Source: JALEFZ01 sp039820545
GTDB taxonomy: Bacteria > Bacteroidota > Bacteroidia > J057
DNA length: 64,000 nt
Direction of reading: 5' to 3'
NCBI GenBank assembly: GCA_039820545.1
Contig: JBCBPW010000031.1
Coordinates: 1-64,000, forward strand
The position numbers were made by a program, and so were the translations under genes. The notes under the pieces were generated by a model, which ran no database searches, was not told where the DNA came from, and saw only the letters and a program-made list of their open reading frames with translations. How positions within the stretch are numbered: position 1 is the stretch's first letter; each line of letters starts with the position of its first letter. Of this stretch, positions 16,947 through 24,737 are shown one piece after another.

Positions 16947-17918
16947 TTGAAAGATTTTCTGTCATCTGTCCTTCAGGGACTCTCTCCCGATCTCGTCACG
17001 GAACTATGGCTCGACCATGAGTTCGTACAGAACATACGTGCCTTGCCTCTAGAGTACATTTCTGGTTTGGAGCCTTTCCAGATGTTAGAAAAGCTTTCTT
17101 TATCAGGACATTCTCTCATAGAAATCCCTCCTTTTCCCTCTCTTATGAGACTGGGCTACTTAGACCTAAGTCACAATCAATTGACACAGATTGAAGGGCT
17201 AGGCACACTTCCTCACCTCACGTATCTTGACCTCTCTTACAACGAAATTGAGCAGGTTGACGTCCTGCATTTTCTCTCAGAGTTGGAACATCTCAACTTA
17301 TCTCACAATTATCTAAGAGATCTCACGCCATTAGAGACTTTATCTAATCTTAAATGGCTGTCTATTTCAGGGCTTGCACATCGCTCTATTCGGTCACTCC
17401 ATGCGCTCTCGTCCCTTCGTAATCTCGAGATCCTTTTTGCGCGTCACCTACGGATAGAGGATTATCGACCGATTGTGAATCTCCCTTTTCTGTATGCCCT
17501 CTCGATTTCTCCTCTCACTGTAGAGGCTCTTCATGATTTGAGCCAAATAGCTAGGCTGAAACAGTTAAGTTTAGGAGGAAAATTTTTAGTAGGTAAAGTG
17601 CGACTTCCTTCTTTGCCCCATTTACAACAATTACGTATATCAAAGGGTGAAATCACAGAGATAGAGGGTTGGGATCATGTATCCTCATTGCAGGAGTTAG
17701 AGCTTTCCTTTTTGCAGTTATCTACTTTTCCTCCTGTAGGTAAGATGCCACAAATCAAAAAAATGATCCTTCATCATAATCAAATTTCTCAAATTCCTAT
17801 CACGGACCTAGGGAATATGACGCATCTAGATGTAAGAGAAAATCCTATTCACCCTGCACAAGTACGAGAGATTCGTCAGACCTATCCTGATTTGGAGTTA
17901 TTGAGCGGAAAGCGTTGA
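16947..17918 (+). CDS. Leucine-rich repeat protein (323 aa)
   Basis: About ten leucine-rich repeats of 21-23 residues cover residues 45-310, with clear units such as LGYLDLSHNQLTQIEGL, LTYLDLSYNEIEQVDVL and LEHLNLSHNYLRDLTPL. No signal peptide or membrane segment is visible, so it should be a cytoplasmic protein-interaction module. The apparent start is a TTG at 16947; no in-frame ATG occurs before the first repeats, so a non-ATG start is likely. Its 3' end overlaps the convergent Fur-family gene by 21 bases. Partner proteins are unknown. Confidence 0.8.
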   Translation: MKDFLSSVLQGLSPDLVTELWLDHEFVQNIRALPLEYISGLEPFQMLEKLSLSGHSLIEIPPFPSLMRLGYLDLSHNQLTQIEGLGTLPHLTYLDLSYNEIEQVDVLHFLSELEHLNLSHNYLRDLTPLETLSNLKWLSISGLAHRSIRSLHALSSLRNLEILFARHLRIEDYRPIVNLPFLYALSISPLTVEALHDLSQIARLKQLSLGGKFLVGKVRLPSLPHLQQLRISKGEITEIEGWDHVSSLQELELSFLQLSTFPPVGKMPQIKKMILHHNQISQIPITDLGNMTHLDVRENPIHPAQVREIRQTYPDLELLSGKR

Positions 17919-18344
17919 GGAGGAACGACTACATTTTTCGCACACACCTTGAAAAAGGACATTTACCTCTTGTACAGAATATCCAGCAGGCATCTCGACG
18001 GAAGGCATTGAGATGTGGTTGAGGCACTTGGTCTTGCCGCAGGAAGTACATTTGAAGTGAATATGATTGTGACGGCTGTTGTCAGATCCCTCGCCACAAT
18101 CCAATGCACAAAGGGCGTAGCGCATGGCACCTGTATTATCGAGCACTTTGTGGATGATGCATTTGTCGAGGAAGGTGGTGAGCGTCCGGTAGATAGTCAC
18201 TCGGTCACAGTTAGTAGTTACGGCATGTTCTATCTCACGCTCTGTGAGTGCGCTATCAAAGTTGAGGAACACGTCTAGAATCTTTTCACGATTGTGAGTG
18301 ACTCTGATATTGTGTTGGCGAAGTATGTCTGTACTACTTTTCAC
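17898..18344 (-). CDS. Fur-family metal-dependent transcriptional regulator
   Basis: Numbered from a GTG at 18344 the protein has 148 residues, the normal Fur length. An open frame extends upstream to an ATG at 18503, but that extra segment (54 residues) is not Fur-like, so the GTG is preferred. The winged-helix part includes LTEREIEHAV and CDRVTIYRTLTTFLD, the recognition helix. The C-terminal dimerisation domain has a His-rich segment (RHNHIHFKC) and two CxxC pairs (CTSCGK and CEKC) that form the structural zinc site, a pattern closest to Zur/PerR-like members. Which metal it senses is uncertain. Confidence 0.85.
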   Translation of the reverse strand: MKSSTDILRQHNIRVTHNREKILDVFLNFDSALTEREIEHAVTTNCDRVTIYRTLTTFLDKCIIHKVLDNTGAMRYALCALDCGEGSDNSRHNHIHFKCTSCGKTKCLNHISMPSVEMPAGYSVQEVNVLFQGVCEKCSRSSSTLSAQ

Positions 18345-18439
18345 ATCCGAATATACACATTTTTTGATGCTAGGGTTTAGATATGAGGTGTATACTTTGA
18401 GTAAAAAGGAGGGAAATGAATAACTATTCGAAAGGATTA

Positions 18440-18476
18440 TCCTGAAATAATCAAGGTGACCCCCTGAGGGGCCACC
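18440..18476 (-). terminator. Terminator of the minus-strand lipoprotein gene
   Basis: On the minus strand GGTGGCCCC pairs with GGGGTCACC (one G-U) around a short loop (plus coordinates 18455-18476), followed by TTGATTATTTC. It lies between the lipoprotein gene and the Fur-family gene. Confidence 0.65.
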
Positions 18477-18526
18477 TACCGGAAAGTAAAGATAGCTACA
18501 CAATACTCTTGGATCGATGCGATTGC

Positions 18527-19057
18527 TTAGATTTTACCAAAGACTTTGGCGATGATATTTACATCTATGTCAAAGCCTGTCTCTTCTGTTTCGATCAACT
18601 CATATTCGTATTTGACAACCAGTTCTGGGGACTCTAATAGAAAGGCGACATCATTGACCTTACTGGAGAGATTCAGACTGATTCTACGTGCGTTTGTAAA
18701 TTCGCCACTTGTCGCGTTCTCTCTTGATGCAATGAGAATCTCCTCTGTGTCAGTCACTAGATAAATGTTGACAAACTTCAAAGAAGAGAAATCTTGGCTG
18801 CCTTCTGGATCTAATGAAAGAGTGACATCCTTGATCGAGGCTTTGTCGAGTAGTTTGAGTTGGCGTTGGGCGAGTTCTTCGCTTACATTATTTTCTATCG
18901 CCTCTGTCTTGAAGGTGTATACCTTGTCGCTTTCCAATGGGCCTGGAATAGGCGCATCAAACGTATATTCATAGTCAAATGCAAGATTGAGTAGGGCTTC
19001 CTCACAACTCACACATACGATGGCGATCATCGCAAAAATAAAAGCAAACTTTTTCAT
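18527..19057 (-). CDS. Hypothetical lipoprotein (176 aa)
   Basis: From the ATG at 19057 a signal sequence ends in lipobox CVSC, with lipidated Cys18 followed by Glu-Glu; acidic residues after the Cys are a surface-export signal in many Bacteroidota lipoproteins. The mature part is predicted to be mostly beta-strand (Ig-like or beta-sandwich), with regularly spaced strands such as KFVNIYLVTDTEEILIAS and ELVVKYEYELIE. No family name can be given. A TTG-led longer form would start at 19069. It is probably transcribed alone, with a terminator at 18440-18476. Confidence 0.75.
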   Translation of the reverse strand: MKKFAFIFAMIAIVCVSCEEALLNLAFDYEYTFDAPIPGPLESDKVYTFKTEAIENNVSEELAQRQLKLLDKASIKDVTLSLDPEGSQDFSSLKFVNIYLVTDTEEILIASRENATSGEFTNARRISLNLSSKVNDVAFLLESPELVVKYEYELIETEETGFDIDVNIIAKVFGKI

Positions 19058-19224
19058 GTCCTGTATCAATTTAGAATATGGGTTCTTGAATACTTGAGAA
19101 TTTTATGATCGCAAAATGTTTTAAATTCTGTACAGGATCAGGAGGAGAAACTGGAAGAGCTTACACATGAAAGGATATTTTATTTAATGTATAATTCATG
19201 ATATTGTTATAGATGTGTGGATGT

Positions 19225-19256
19225 AAAACGGGGAACCCCTGTGGATGGATTCCCCG
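19225..19256 (-). terminator. Terminator of the dioxygenase-methyltransferase gene
   Basis: On the minus strand CGGGGAA (19256-19250) pairs with TTCCCCG (19235-19229) around a 14-base loop and is followed by TTTT. It lies 70 bases past the stop codon of the gene at 19327. Confidence 0.7.
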
Positions 19257-19326
19257 AAATGATTGAAAAAGATAAAAATATCTATGTCTTTACTTATTTG
19301 TAAATGAGGTGATTAGAAGGGTAGAA

Positions 19327-20706
19327 TTACATTCTTTTTGCTACAATAAAGAAAAAACCTTCATTGGGATCTTCTACGATCTGCCCAGGATTCTTTGCGT
19401 ATCCAATATTGTGGATCGTCTCTATTTCAAATTTTGCTTCTTCCAGCAATGACTTTATTTCCTCCCATTCAAAGTAATGTAGATATGCAATCTCTTGCCC
19501 ATGGGCTCTCCTGTAAAAAACATCCCCTGATTCATACCCATACCTATCCAGCCGCATGCGGTTGAAGGTACGCACGGCAAAAGGTCCCCATTCGAATCGA
19601 TTGTTGACATTGAACACATCCATGAATAGGTGACCGCCAGGGTGCATGTGTCGGTGTAGCTTTTCCAGGGCAGCTAGCCTCACTTCGTGTCTACTCAGGT
19701 GACCAAAAGCATATAACCAGGAAGCCGCCTCAAATCTGATAGCAGGATCTAGTTCGACATCGACCCAGCCTTCGTTGATTAATTCGATATCCTTTGCTGA
19801 GGCTACCTGACACATCTTTGCACTAATATCTACTCCTGTGATGTGGTAGTCTTTACCAGACTGTCGGCGGATGTCTAGTGCGCGACGACCTGTACCACAG
19901 GCTACATGTAGCATCCTTTGCACACCTGCTTTCGCTCGGAGATTCTCCACAATGAGGGCATTGATGGTATCAGTATAAGCCTGTCTGCAGGGATGTTCGT
20001 GATCTAGTTGATCATACTGCTCTGCTTGCTCACAATAATACGCACCTACCATCTCTCCGATCTTTTGAGAGTTAGGTTTAGGAATGATGGGATGGATCAG
20101 GTGAGAAGGTTTGTGATGAAATGTGACAATATCTTGAAAATCAAATGCTTCTTGCTTGATGGACTTGAAGTGTCCCTCTGCCTCTGACCAACTAGCGGCT
20201 TTAGCGGTTGCGCTGAGTACGCCCTCTGCCTTCCGTTGAGTATCGTATATGACTAGATCCTCCAAGGTATCCAATGCAGGATAGTAAAAATGTAAGGAAA
20301 CAGCCCCTTGTGCAGGATGTGGATTTCTGAGTTTATGAATCGTATGATCAGGTTCATCCATCACACTGATGGGGAAGTAGCGAGCAGCTTTATCCTCACC
20401 CAGTATCCCCTTTTTGTACTGATAGGTGACATTGTCGAGCTGGCCTTCGAGCATGACGACATACCCATAAAATCCTTCATGAAAATGAATGGCACTCTCT
20501 ATTCCAGGAGGCCAATAAATCAATACGCATTCAAAAGGGCTGAGAGTCAGGATATTTCTCCCATAGTCACCTGGATCACACTCGTAGGGTATATAGTCTT
20601 GATAATCAAGGTTTACAAAGTCTATGGATTGTACAAATTTACCAAGTGATTCGTAGGATATTTGATCTGGGGGAAAAGCTTTAATGGCCTGTATTAGTTG
20701 TTGCAT
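19327..20706 (-). CDS. Cysteine dioxygenase-like / SAM methyltransferase fusion
   Basis: Two domains in 459 residues. Residues 1-160 match the thiol-dioxygenase cupin: the iron triad His74-x-His76 (IHFHEGFYGYVVMLEG) and His124 (IHKLRN), the carboxylate-binding Arg50 in DYGRN, and the pair His139/Tyr141 in AVSLHFYYP, all aligned with the active site of cysteine dioxygenases. A Gly stands where animal enzymes have the cross-linked Cys, as in bacterial ones. Residues 220-459 form a class I methyltransferase with motif I LHVACGTG (266-273) and VDIS (292-295). I know of no characterised protein with this arrangement. The upstream gene on the same strand encodes a LuxE-like acyl-activating enzyme. 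A 7-bp hairpin (20710-20729) lies just before the ATG. Likely substrates are cysteine or another small thiol; the methyl acceptor is unknown. Confidence 0.85.
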   Translation of the reverse strand: MQQLIQAIKAFPPDQISYESLGKFVQSIDFVNLDYQDYIPYECDPGDYGRNILTLSPFECVLIYWPPGIESAIHFHEGFYGYVVMLEGQLDNVTYQYKKGILGEDKAARYFPISVMDEPDHTIHKLRNPHPAQGAVSLHFYYPALDTLEDLVIYDTQRKAEGVLSATAKAASWSEAEGHFKSIKQEAFDFQDIVTFHHKPSHLIHPIIPKPNSQKIGEMVGAYYCEQAEQYDQLDHEHPCRQAYTDTINALIVENLRAKAGVQRMLHVACGTGRRALDIRRQSGKDYHITGVDISAKMCQVASAKDIELINEGWVDVELDPAIRFEAASWLYAFGHLSRHEVRLAALEKLHRHMHPGGHLFMDVFNVNNRFEWGPFAVRTFNRMRLDRYGYESGDVFYRRAHGQEIAYLHYFEWEEIKSLLEEAKFEIETIHNIGYAKNPGQIVEDPNEGFFFIVAKRM

Positions 20707-20709
20707 ATA

Positions 20710-20729
20710 TCTCTATTTTACTATAGAGA
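20710..20729 (-). promoter_or_regulatory. Leader hairpin just before the fusion gene
   Basis: TCTCTAT and ATAGAGA (perfect 7 bp, loop TTTACT) end four bases upstream of the start codon. It could hide the translation start or be a protein-binding site. Confidence 0.35.
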
Positions 20730-20859
20730 AGAAACGCCTTTTCATTTAAAGTTTCAACTACGAATGTGAAAGTTAATATATAAATAAAGACATTTATGTG
20801 GAGAGTGAGCGTAAGAAAAGGAATTATGTAAATAAGATGGATTTTCTCTACGTCGTACT

Positions 20860-21816
20860 TCACGATAAATACATCAAATTACATCCTCGCATCTCAGATG
20901 TATCTAATCGACCGAGTACCTCAAAACTTCCATCTTCATAGACTTTACCGAGATCGTCAGTGGCAATAAAAGCACAGCTATGCACATTGGCGAGATCGAC
21001 GATGTGGAGGCGACCAGTGACCCCAAAGGGTTGGACAAGGGTATCCAGATGTATATCAGAGGTCCATGCTTTGAGGGTGGAGGCAGGGCGGAAGCGACCA
21101 TCTTCCATGAGATACGCTTGGGACATCATCTCTGTCATGCCGTACTCAGAATATATATGAGGGATCCCCAATCCTTGTGTCAAGATGCGATGGAGTTCTG
21201 AGCGGACCATTTCTTTTTTTCTCCCCTTCATGCCACCAGTTTCGATCACAAAAGTATCGGGAGGGAGTGTGATGGATTGTTCTTCCACAAAGTCCAGCAA
21301 GGCAAATGTCACGCCAATCAGCAAGATATGCTCGCCTGCCTCACCTGCTTCAGCGATAGCTTGTCTGAGCTCGTCAAAGTTGTATAAATAAAAGCCTGAT
21401 CCAGGAAGTCCGAAGTGGTCCATCCATGTTTTGACCATGTGTACGAGGGAGGAACTGCCTCTTTCTAGATAAGATGGTAGTAGAGCGAGAACACGATATT
21501 TCTTTTGGGGAAAAAATTCAAAAAAGCCCTTCAGTGTATTTTTCTCATATAGCTCCAGGTCTCGTACGTGGTGGCGAGAAGGAGTTTGTCCCGTCGTACC
21601 TGAACTTTCAAATATAGCTTCTGCTTCCCATTCCTTTGTCTTCATGAGGTGACGCTTAAAGAACTCGATGGGTATCGAAATAGGGGGGGGCCATGACAAA
21701 GCATCAGCAAAGGTATGTATGATTGGATTATGGGCATATTGGTATGACCAGATCTCCTGCTGAAGTGAATAGAAGTCGATAGCGTCATCTAAAATTTTTT
21801 GCTGCCAATGATCCAT
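20860..21816 (-). CDS. LuxE-like acyl-protein synthetase / acyl-activating enzyme
   Basis: A 318-residue protein of the LuxE group within the adenylate-forming superfamily. The nucleotide-binding loop is SSGTTGQTPSRH (71-82), and a YGMTEMMSQ segment matches the adenylate-forming A5 motif; VIETGGMKGRKKEM and the C-terminal DLGKVYEDGSFEVLGRLD are also typical of LuxE-like proteins. In luminous bacteria LuxE activates fatty acids for the reductase LuxC, but neither luxC nor lux genes are present here. Bacteroidota often carry such enzymes without lux. It lies 153 bases upstream of the dioxygenase-methyltransferase fusion on the same strand; a functional link is possible. Confidence 0.85.
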   Translation of the reverse strand: MDHWQQKILDDAIDFYSLQQEIWSYQYAHNPIIHTFADALSWPPPISIPIEFFKRHLMKTKEWEAEAIFESSGTTGQTPSRHHVRDLELYEKNTLKGFFEFFPQKKYRVLALLPSYLERGSSSLVHMVKTWMDHFGLPGSGFYLYNFDELRQAIAEAGEAGEHILLIGVTFALLDFVEEQSITLPPDTFVIETGGMKGRKKEMVRSELHRILTQGLGIPHIYSEYGMTEMMSQAYLMEDGRFRPASTLKAWTSDIHLDTLVQPFGVTGRLHIVDLANVHSCAFIATDDLGKVYEDGSFEVLGRLDTSEMRGCNLMYLS

Positions 21817-22024
21817 GATAAATAGGTGAATAAAGGTGGAGGGGTAAATGTAGACGAACTTTTTGATCTGTCACATGTCAATTGTTTTCAGTGTCGGCTA
21901 TTTGCTTGTCTTTTTCAGGGACTAGAGACTAATTGATCCATAACAAATAGACAGAATCATGAGTTTGTTGTTCATTGTCTGTCACACCGAAAACACGCAG
22001 GCACATACATTGTAGAAAAAACCT

Positions 22025-23548
22025 ATGCTAGATACCCAATCTCTTACGAAAATCAAGACCCTCGGTCAACTCAAAGCCGCAGGGTACTTACCAAAAACAG
22101 TCAAAGAGGAGCTACGAGAAAATTTGATCCGTAAGATGCGGGCAAAGGAAGAACTCTTTCCTGGTGTTATTGGATATGAAGAGACAGTTATTCCTGATAT
22201 GGAACGGGCCATTCTCTCTCGGCACAATATCATCCTGCTGGGACTACGCGGGCAGGCAAAGACTCGTATTGCACGCCAGATGACAGGTTTGTTGGATGAG
22301 TATATTCCCGTGGTGTCAGGATCAGAGATGAACGATGATCCCTTGCAGCCACTTTCCCGCTTTGCGAGAGATCTTGTGGCAGAAAAAGGAGACGATACAC
22401 CGATAGAGTGGGTGCACCGCTCAGAGCGATATGTAGAGAAACTGGCAACTCCTGATGTGACGGTTGCCGACCTGATTGGGGATGTAGATCCTATCAAAGC
22501 AGCTACGCTCAAGCTTCCTTACTCTGACGAGCGTGTGATTCACTTTGGATTGATTCCTCGTGCCCACCGCTCTCTCTTTGTCATCAATGAGATTCCTGAC
22601 CTTCAGCCACGAATTCAGGTTGCCCTGTTCAACATTCTCCAAGAGGGAGACATTCAGATCCGCGGGTTCTCATTGCGCCTTCCCCTAGATGTGCAGTTTG
22701 TCTTCACAGCCAATCCCGAAGACTATACCAACCGTGGGAGTATTGTAACCCCTTTGAAAGACAGGATTGAAAGTCAAATTTTGACCCACTATCCCAAGTC
22801 TATTGATCTCTCCAAAAAGATCACCTCACAGGAAGCACGCTTGGCAGATGCACAGCGTAGTGCTGTGAAGATCGACGATGTAGTCGCGACGCTGGTGGAA
22901 CAGATTGCGATCGAAGCGCGCGACAGCGAATATGTAGATGAGAAGTCGGGGGTTTCAGCACGTCTGACTATCACCGCATTTGAAAACCTCAACTCTGCTG
23001 TCGAGCGTCGCATGATCCTCAACGGAGAAAAAGAAGGATTTGCGAGAGTAGGAGATATGGTAGGGGTTGTCCCTTCTATCACAGGGAAAATTGAGCTAGT
23101 CTATGAGGGCGAGCAGGAAGGTCCTGCAATTGTCGCACAGAAGCTGATTTCAAAAGCGATTCGTACGGTCTTTGCCGACAATTTCCCTAATCCTGAGAAA
23201 CTCAAGCGCAATGCACCTGAGAATCCTTATCGTGAAATCACCAAGTGGTTTGGGCGTGGACATACACTAGATCTACTGAATGATCTGAGTGAACCAGCGT
23301 ATAGAACTGCACTGGATGAAGTACCTGGATTGTCCGCTTTGGTCAAGGACTACTATCCCAAAGTCGACAAAGAGAAGCACTATCTTATGATGGAATTCAT
23401 CTTGCACGGACTGGCAGAGTACTCATTGCTTGGGAAAGCAAGCCTCGAATCAGGTACCCAGTTCAAGGATCTTCTCAGTGGCATGCTCAATATGCCCAAT
23501 ATGGATGATGACGATGACGACTTCGGAGGTTACTACGAAAATAAGTAG
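22025..23548 (+). CDS. AAA+ ATPase of the magnesium-chelatase/MoxR type, unusual Walker B
   Basis: A 507-residue protein with a central AAA+ module. Walker A is GLRGQAKT (73-80), a relaxed GxxGxxKT form. The Walker B strand reads LFVINE (184-189), with Asn in place of the first acidic residue but Glu189 kept. Sensor 1 is FTANPED and a DR near 246-247 may be the arginine finger. The C-terminal part is helical and ends in an acidic run (MDDDDDDFGGYY). ChlI/MoxR relatives normally work with a VWA-domain partner encoded next door; none is visible here. A near-perfect terminator follows. Confidence 0.82.
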   Translation: MLDTQSLTKIKTLGQLKAAGYLPKTVKEELRENLIRKMRAKEELFPGVIGYEETVIPDMERAILSRHNIILLGLRGQAKTRIARQMTGLLDEYIPVVSGSEMNDDPLQPLSRFARDLVAEKGDDTPIEWVHRSERYVEKLATPDVTVADLIGDVDPIKAATLKLPYSDERVIHFGLIPRAHRSLFVINEIPDLQPRIQVALFNILQEGDIQIRGFSLRLPLDVQFVFTANPEDYTNRGSIVTPLKDRIESQILTHYPKSIDLSKKITSQEARLADAQRSAVKIDDVVATLVEQIAIEARDSEYVDEKSGVSARLTITAFENLNSAVERRMILNGEKEGFARVGDMVGVVPSITGKIELVYEGEQEGPAIVAQKLISKAIRTVFADNFPNPEKLKRNAPENPYREITKWFGRGHTLDLLNDLSEPAYRTALDEVPGLSALVKDYYPKVDKEKHYLMMEFILHGLAEYSLLGKASLESGTQFKDLLSGMLNMPNMDDDDDDFGGYYENK

Positions 23549-23572
23549 CCTTGTAGAAGCTGAAATATAGTA

Positions 23573-23607
23573 AAACCCTTATCAAAGCTTGCCTTTGATA
23601 AGGGTTT
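23573..23607. terminator. Bidirectional hairpin terminator after the AAA gene
   Basis: AAACCCTTATCAAAG and its exact complement form a perfect 15-bp stem around CTTGC, with A residues before and T residues after, so it can work on either strand. Confidence 0.85.
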
Positions 23608-23710
23608 CTTATGTTGTGAATGGCTTAAGCATCTACACAAATGACGAATGAGGTAAGTGACGCATGTAGTATAGATGCCTCTATTGCTTGCGATGCACAG
23701 AACTAGACCC

Positions 23711-23756
23711 CTTCAGTTTGTAACTGAAGCGATATATGTTCCAGATGCAATCTGGA
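23711..23756. repeat. Twin palindromes, REP/BIME-like
   Basis: Two hairpins stand side by side: CTTCAGTT/AACTGAAG (23711-23729, loop TGT) and TCCAGAT/ATCTGGA (23740-23756, loop GCA), 10 bases apart. Short perfect stems with 3-base loops arranged as a pair resemble REP elements that are mobilised by RAYT (IS200-like) transposases. No transposase gene is in the window. Confidence 0.55.
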
Positions 23757-23804
23757 GGAGATGATGTTCCACGTTTGTATTTGTGTAGGTATTAACTGCG
23801 CTAT

Positions 23805-24371
23805 TCAAATGCTTCTTCCTAACTTTTCACTCGCCCAGTCTCTGATGTATTCGATCGGATTTTCGTAGGGATTTCGGTCGCTGTACATGCGTTCGATCTG
23901 TTGCACGAATCGGTACTGCTCGGGGACATCAGGTACAGGGAATTGTCGAGCTTTACGGATGAGTTGGAAGGCGCGTCGGGTACTCATGCCTTGGTAGACC
24001 ATGAGGGAAGCAGCCAAGAGGGGAGAGCGCCCAATGCCTTTTCGACAGTGAAAGACGACATTTAACCCTTCTTTGGACTTGCGAGAAAGCGTCGCGATCA
24101 GTTTGAGAATCGAGGGAAACTCATCAGGAATGTCGTGATCAACTATCGGATAGTTAAAAAACTCCATACAGGCAGCTTCGGCCCGTATTTTTTCTTCTGA
24201 TAGGCCGAGTACCTCTGATTCAAAGGGCTCTAATGCAGAAACAAGTATATCCACTCCTTGCGACTTCAACTCATGCATTTCTTCCTCAAGCCATTGAAAG
24301 CCTGCGGGTTTCTGCATGACTGCAATTTGTCCAGGAGCAGTATAAGGTATCCAGTAAATCTCTGCTCTCAT
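23805..24371 (-). CDS. Dual-specificity/tyrosine phosphatase-like protein
   Basis: A 188-residue cytoplasmic protein with the cysteine phosphatase P-loop HCRKGIGRS at 108-116 (nucleophile Cys109, Arg115). Asp residues in PIVDHDIPD (75-83) could supply the general acid. Size and layout fit the small dual-specificity phosphatase group. Its substrates are unknown; bacterial members may act on phosphotyrosine, phosphoinositides or RNA caps. It is separated from the ABC exporter genes upstream by a strong minus-strand terminator, so it has its own promoter. Confidence 0.85.
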   Translation of the reverse strand: MRAEIYWIPYTAPGQIAVMQKPAGFQWLEEEMHELKSQGVDILVSALEPFESEVLGLSEEKIRAEAACMEFFNYPIVDHDIPDEFPSILKLIATLSRKSKEGLNVVFHCRKGIGRSPLLAASLMVYQGMSTRRAFQLIRKARQFPVPDVPEQYRFVQQIERMYSDRNPYENPIEYIRDWASEKLGRSI

Positions 24372-24737
24372 GGGTAATCCTGGTAGAAGTTAGTAATAGG
24401 CGGTGTGATTGATCGTGATCGGTAAATCTATGAATGGGTTCAATATTCAAAAGTAGGAACAACAACTCAAAATATGAAAATAAAAGGTAATTCTTTTTGA
24501 CTAAAGGTACATTTCTTAAAAAGAATGATACAGTTGAAAGTATATGTGTGGTTGAAATGGTAAATTTTAGGCAAAATTTTCGCAATTGTTCAATAATTCA
24601 TGGGAAAAAATCATTATTCGTAAGGAATTTTGTCATGAAAATAAAAGTCAAAACATCCATTGATAAATAATGAATATTTTGACTTTTTAAAAGGTAAGAA
24701 ATATATGTGGAATAAGAGGTGTCGTCCGAGCAGGTTC
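24372..24737. other. A/T-rich spacer between ABC operon and phosphatase gene
   Basis: About 370 bases, strongly A/T-rich. It holds the ABC operon terminator (24643-24687) and, on the minus strand, TACTTTTG (24455-24448), a match to the -7 consensus about 77 bases before the phosphatase start, with no -33 TTG at the usual distance. No small gene was seen. Confidence 0.5.
24643..24687 (-). terminator. Long hairpin terminator of the ABC exporter operon
   Basis: Arms of 19 bases (24643-24661 and 24669-24687) around GATAAAT. The two differences from perfect pairing become G-U pairs only in the minus-strand RNA, so the stem is fully paired in that direction, and ATTTTC follows. Confidence 0.75.

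Noticed and set aside
20860..21816. Bioluminescence (lux) locus
   Set aside because: Only a LuxE-like protein is present; there are no luxA, luxB, luxC or luxD genes, and such proteins occur widely in non-luminous Bacteroidota.
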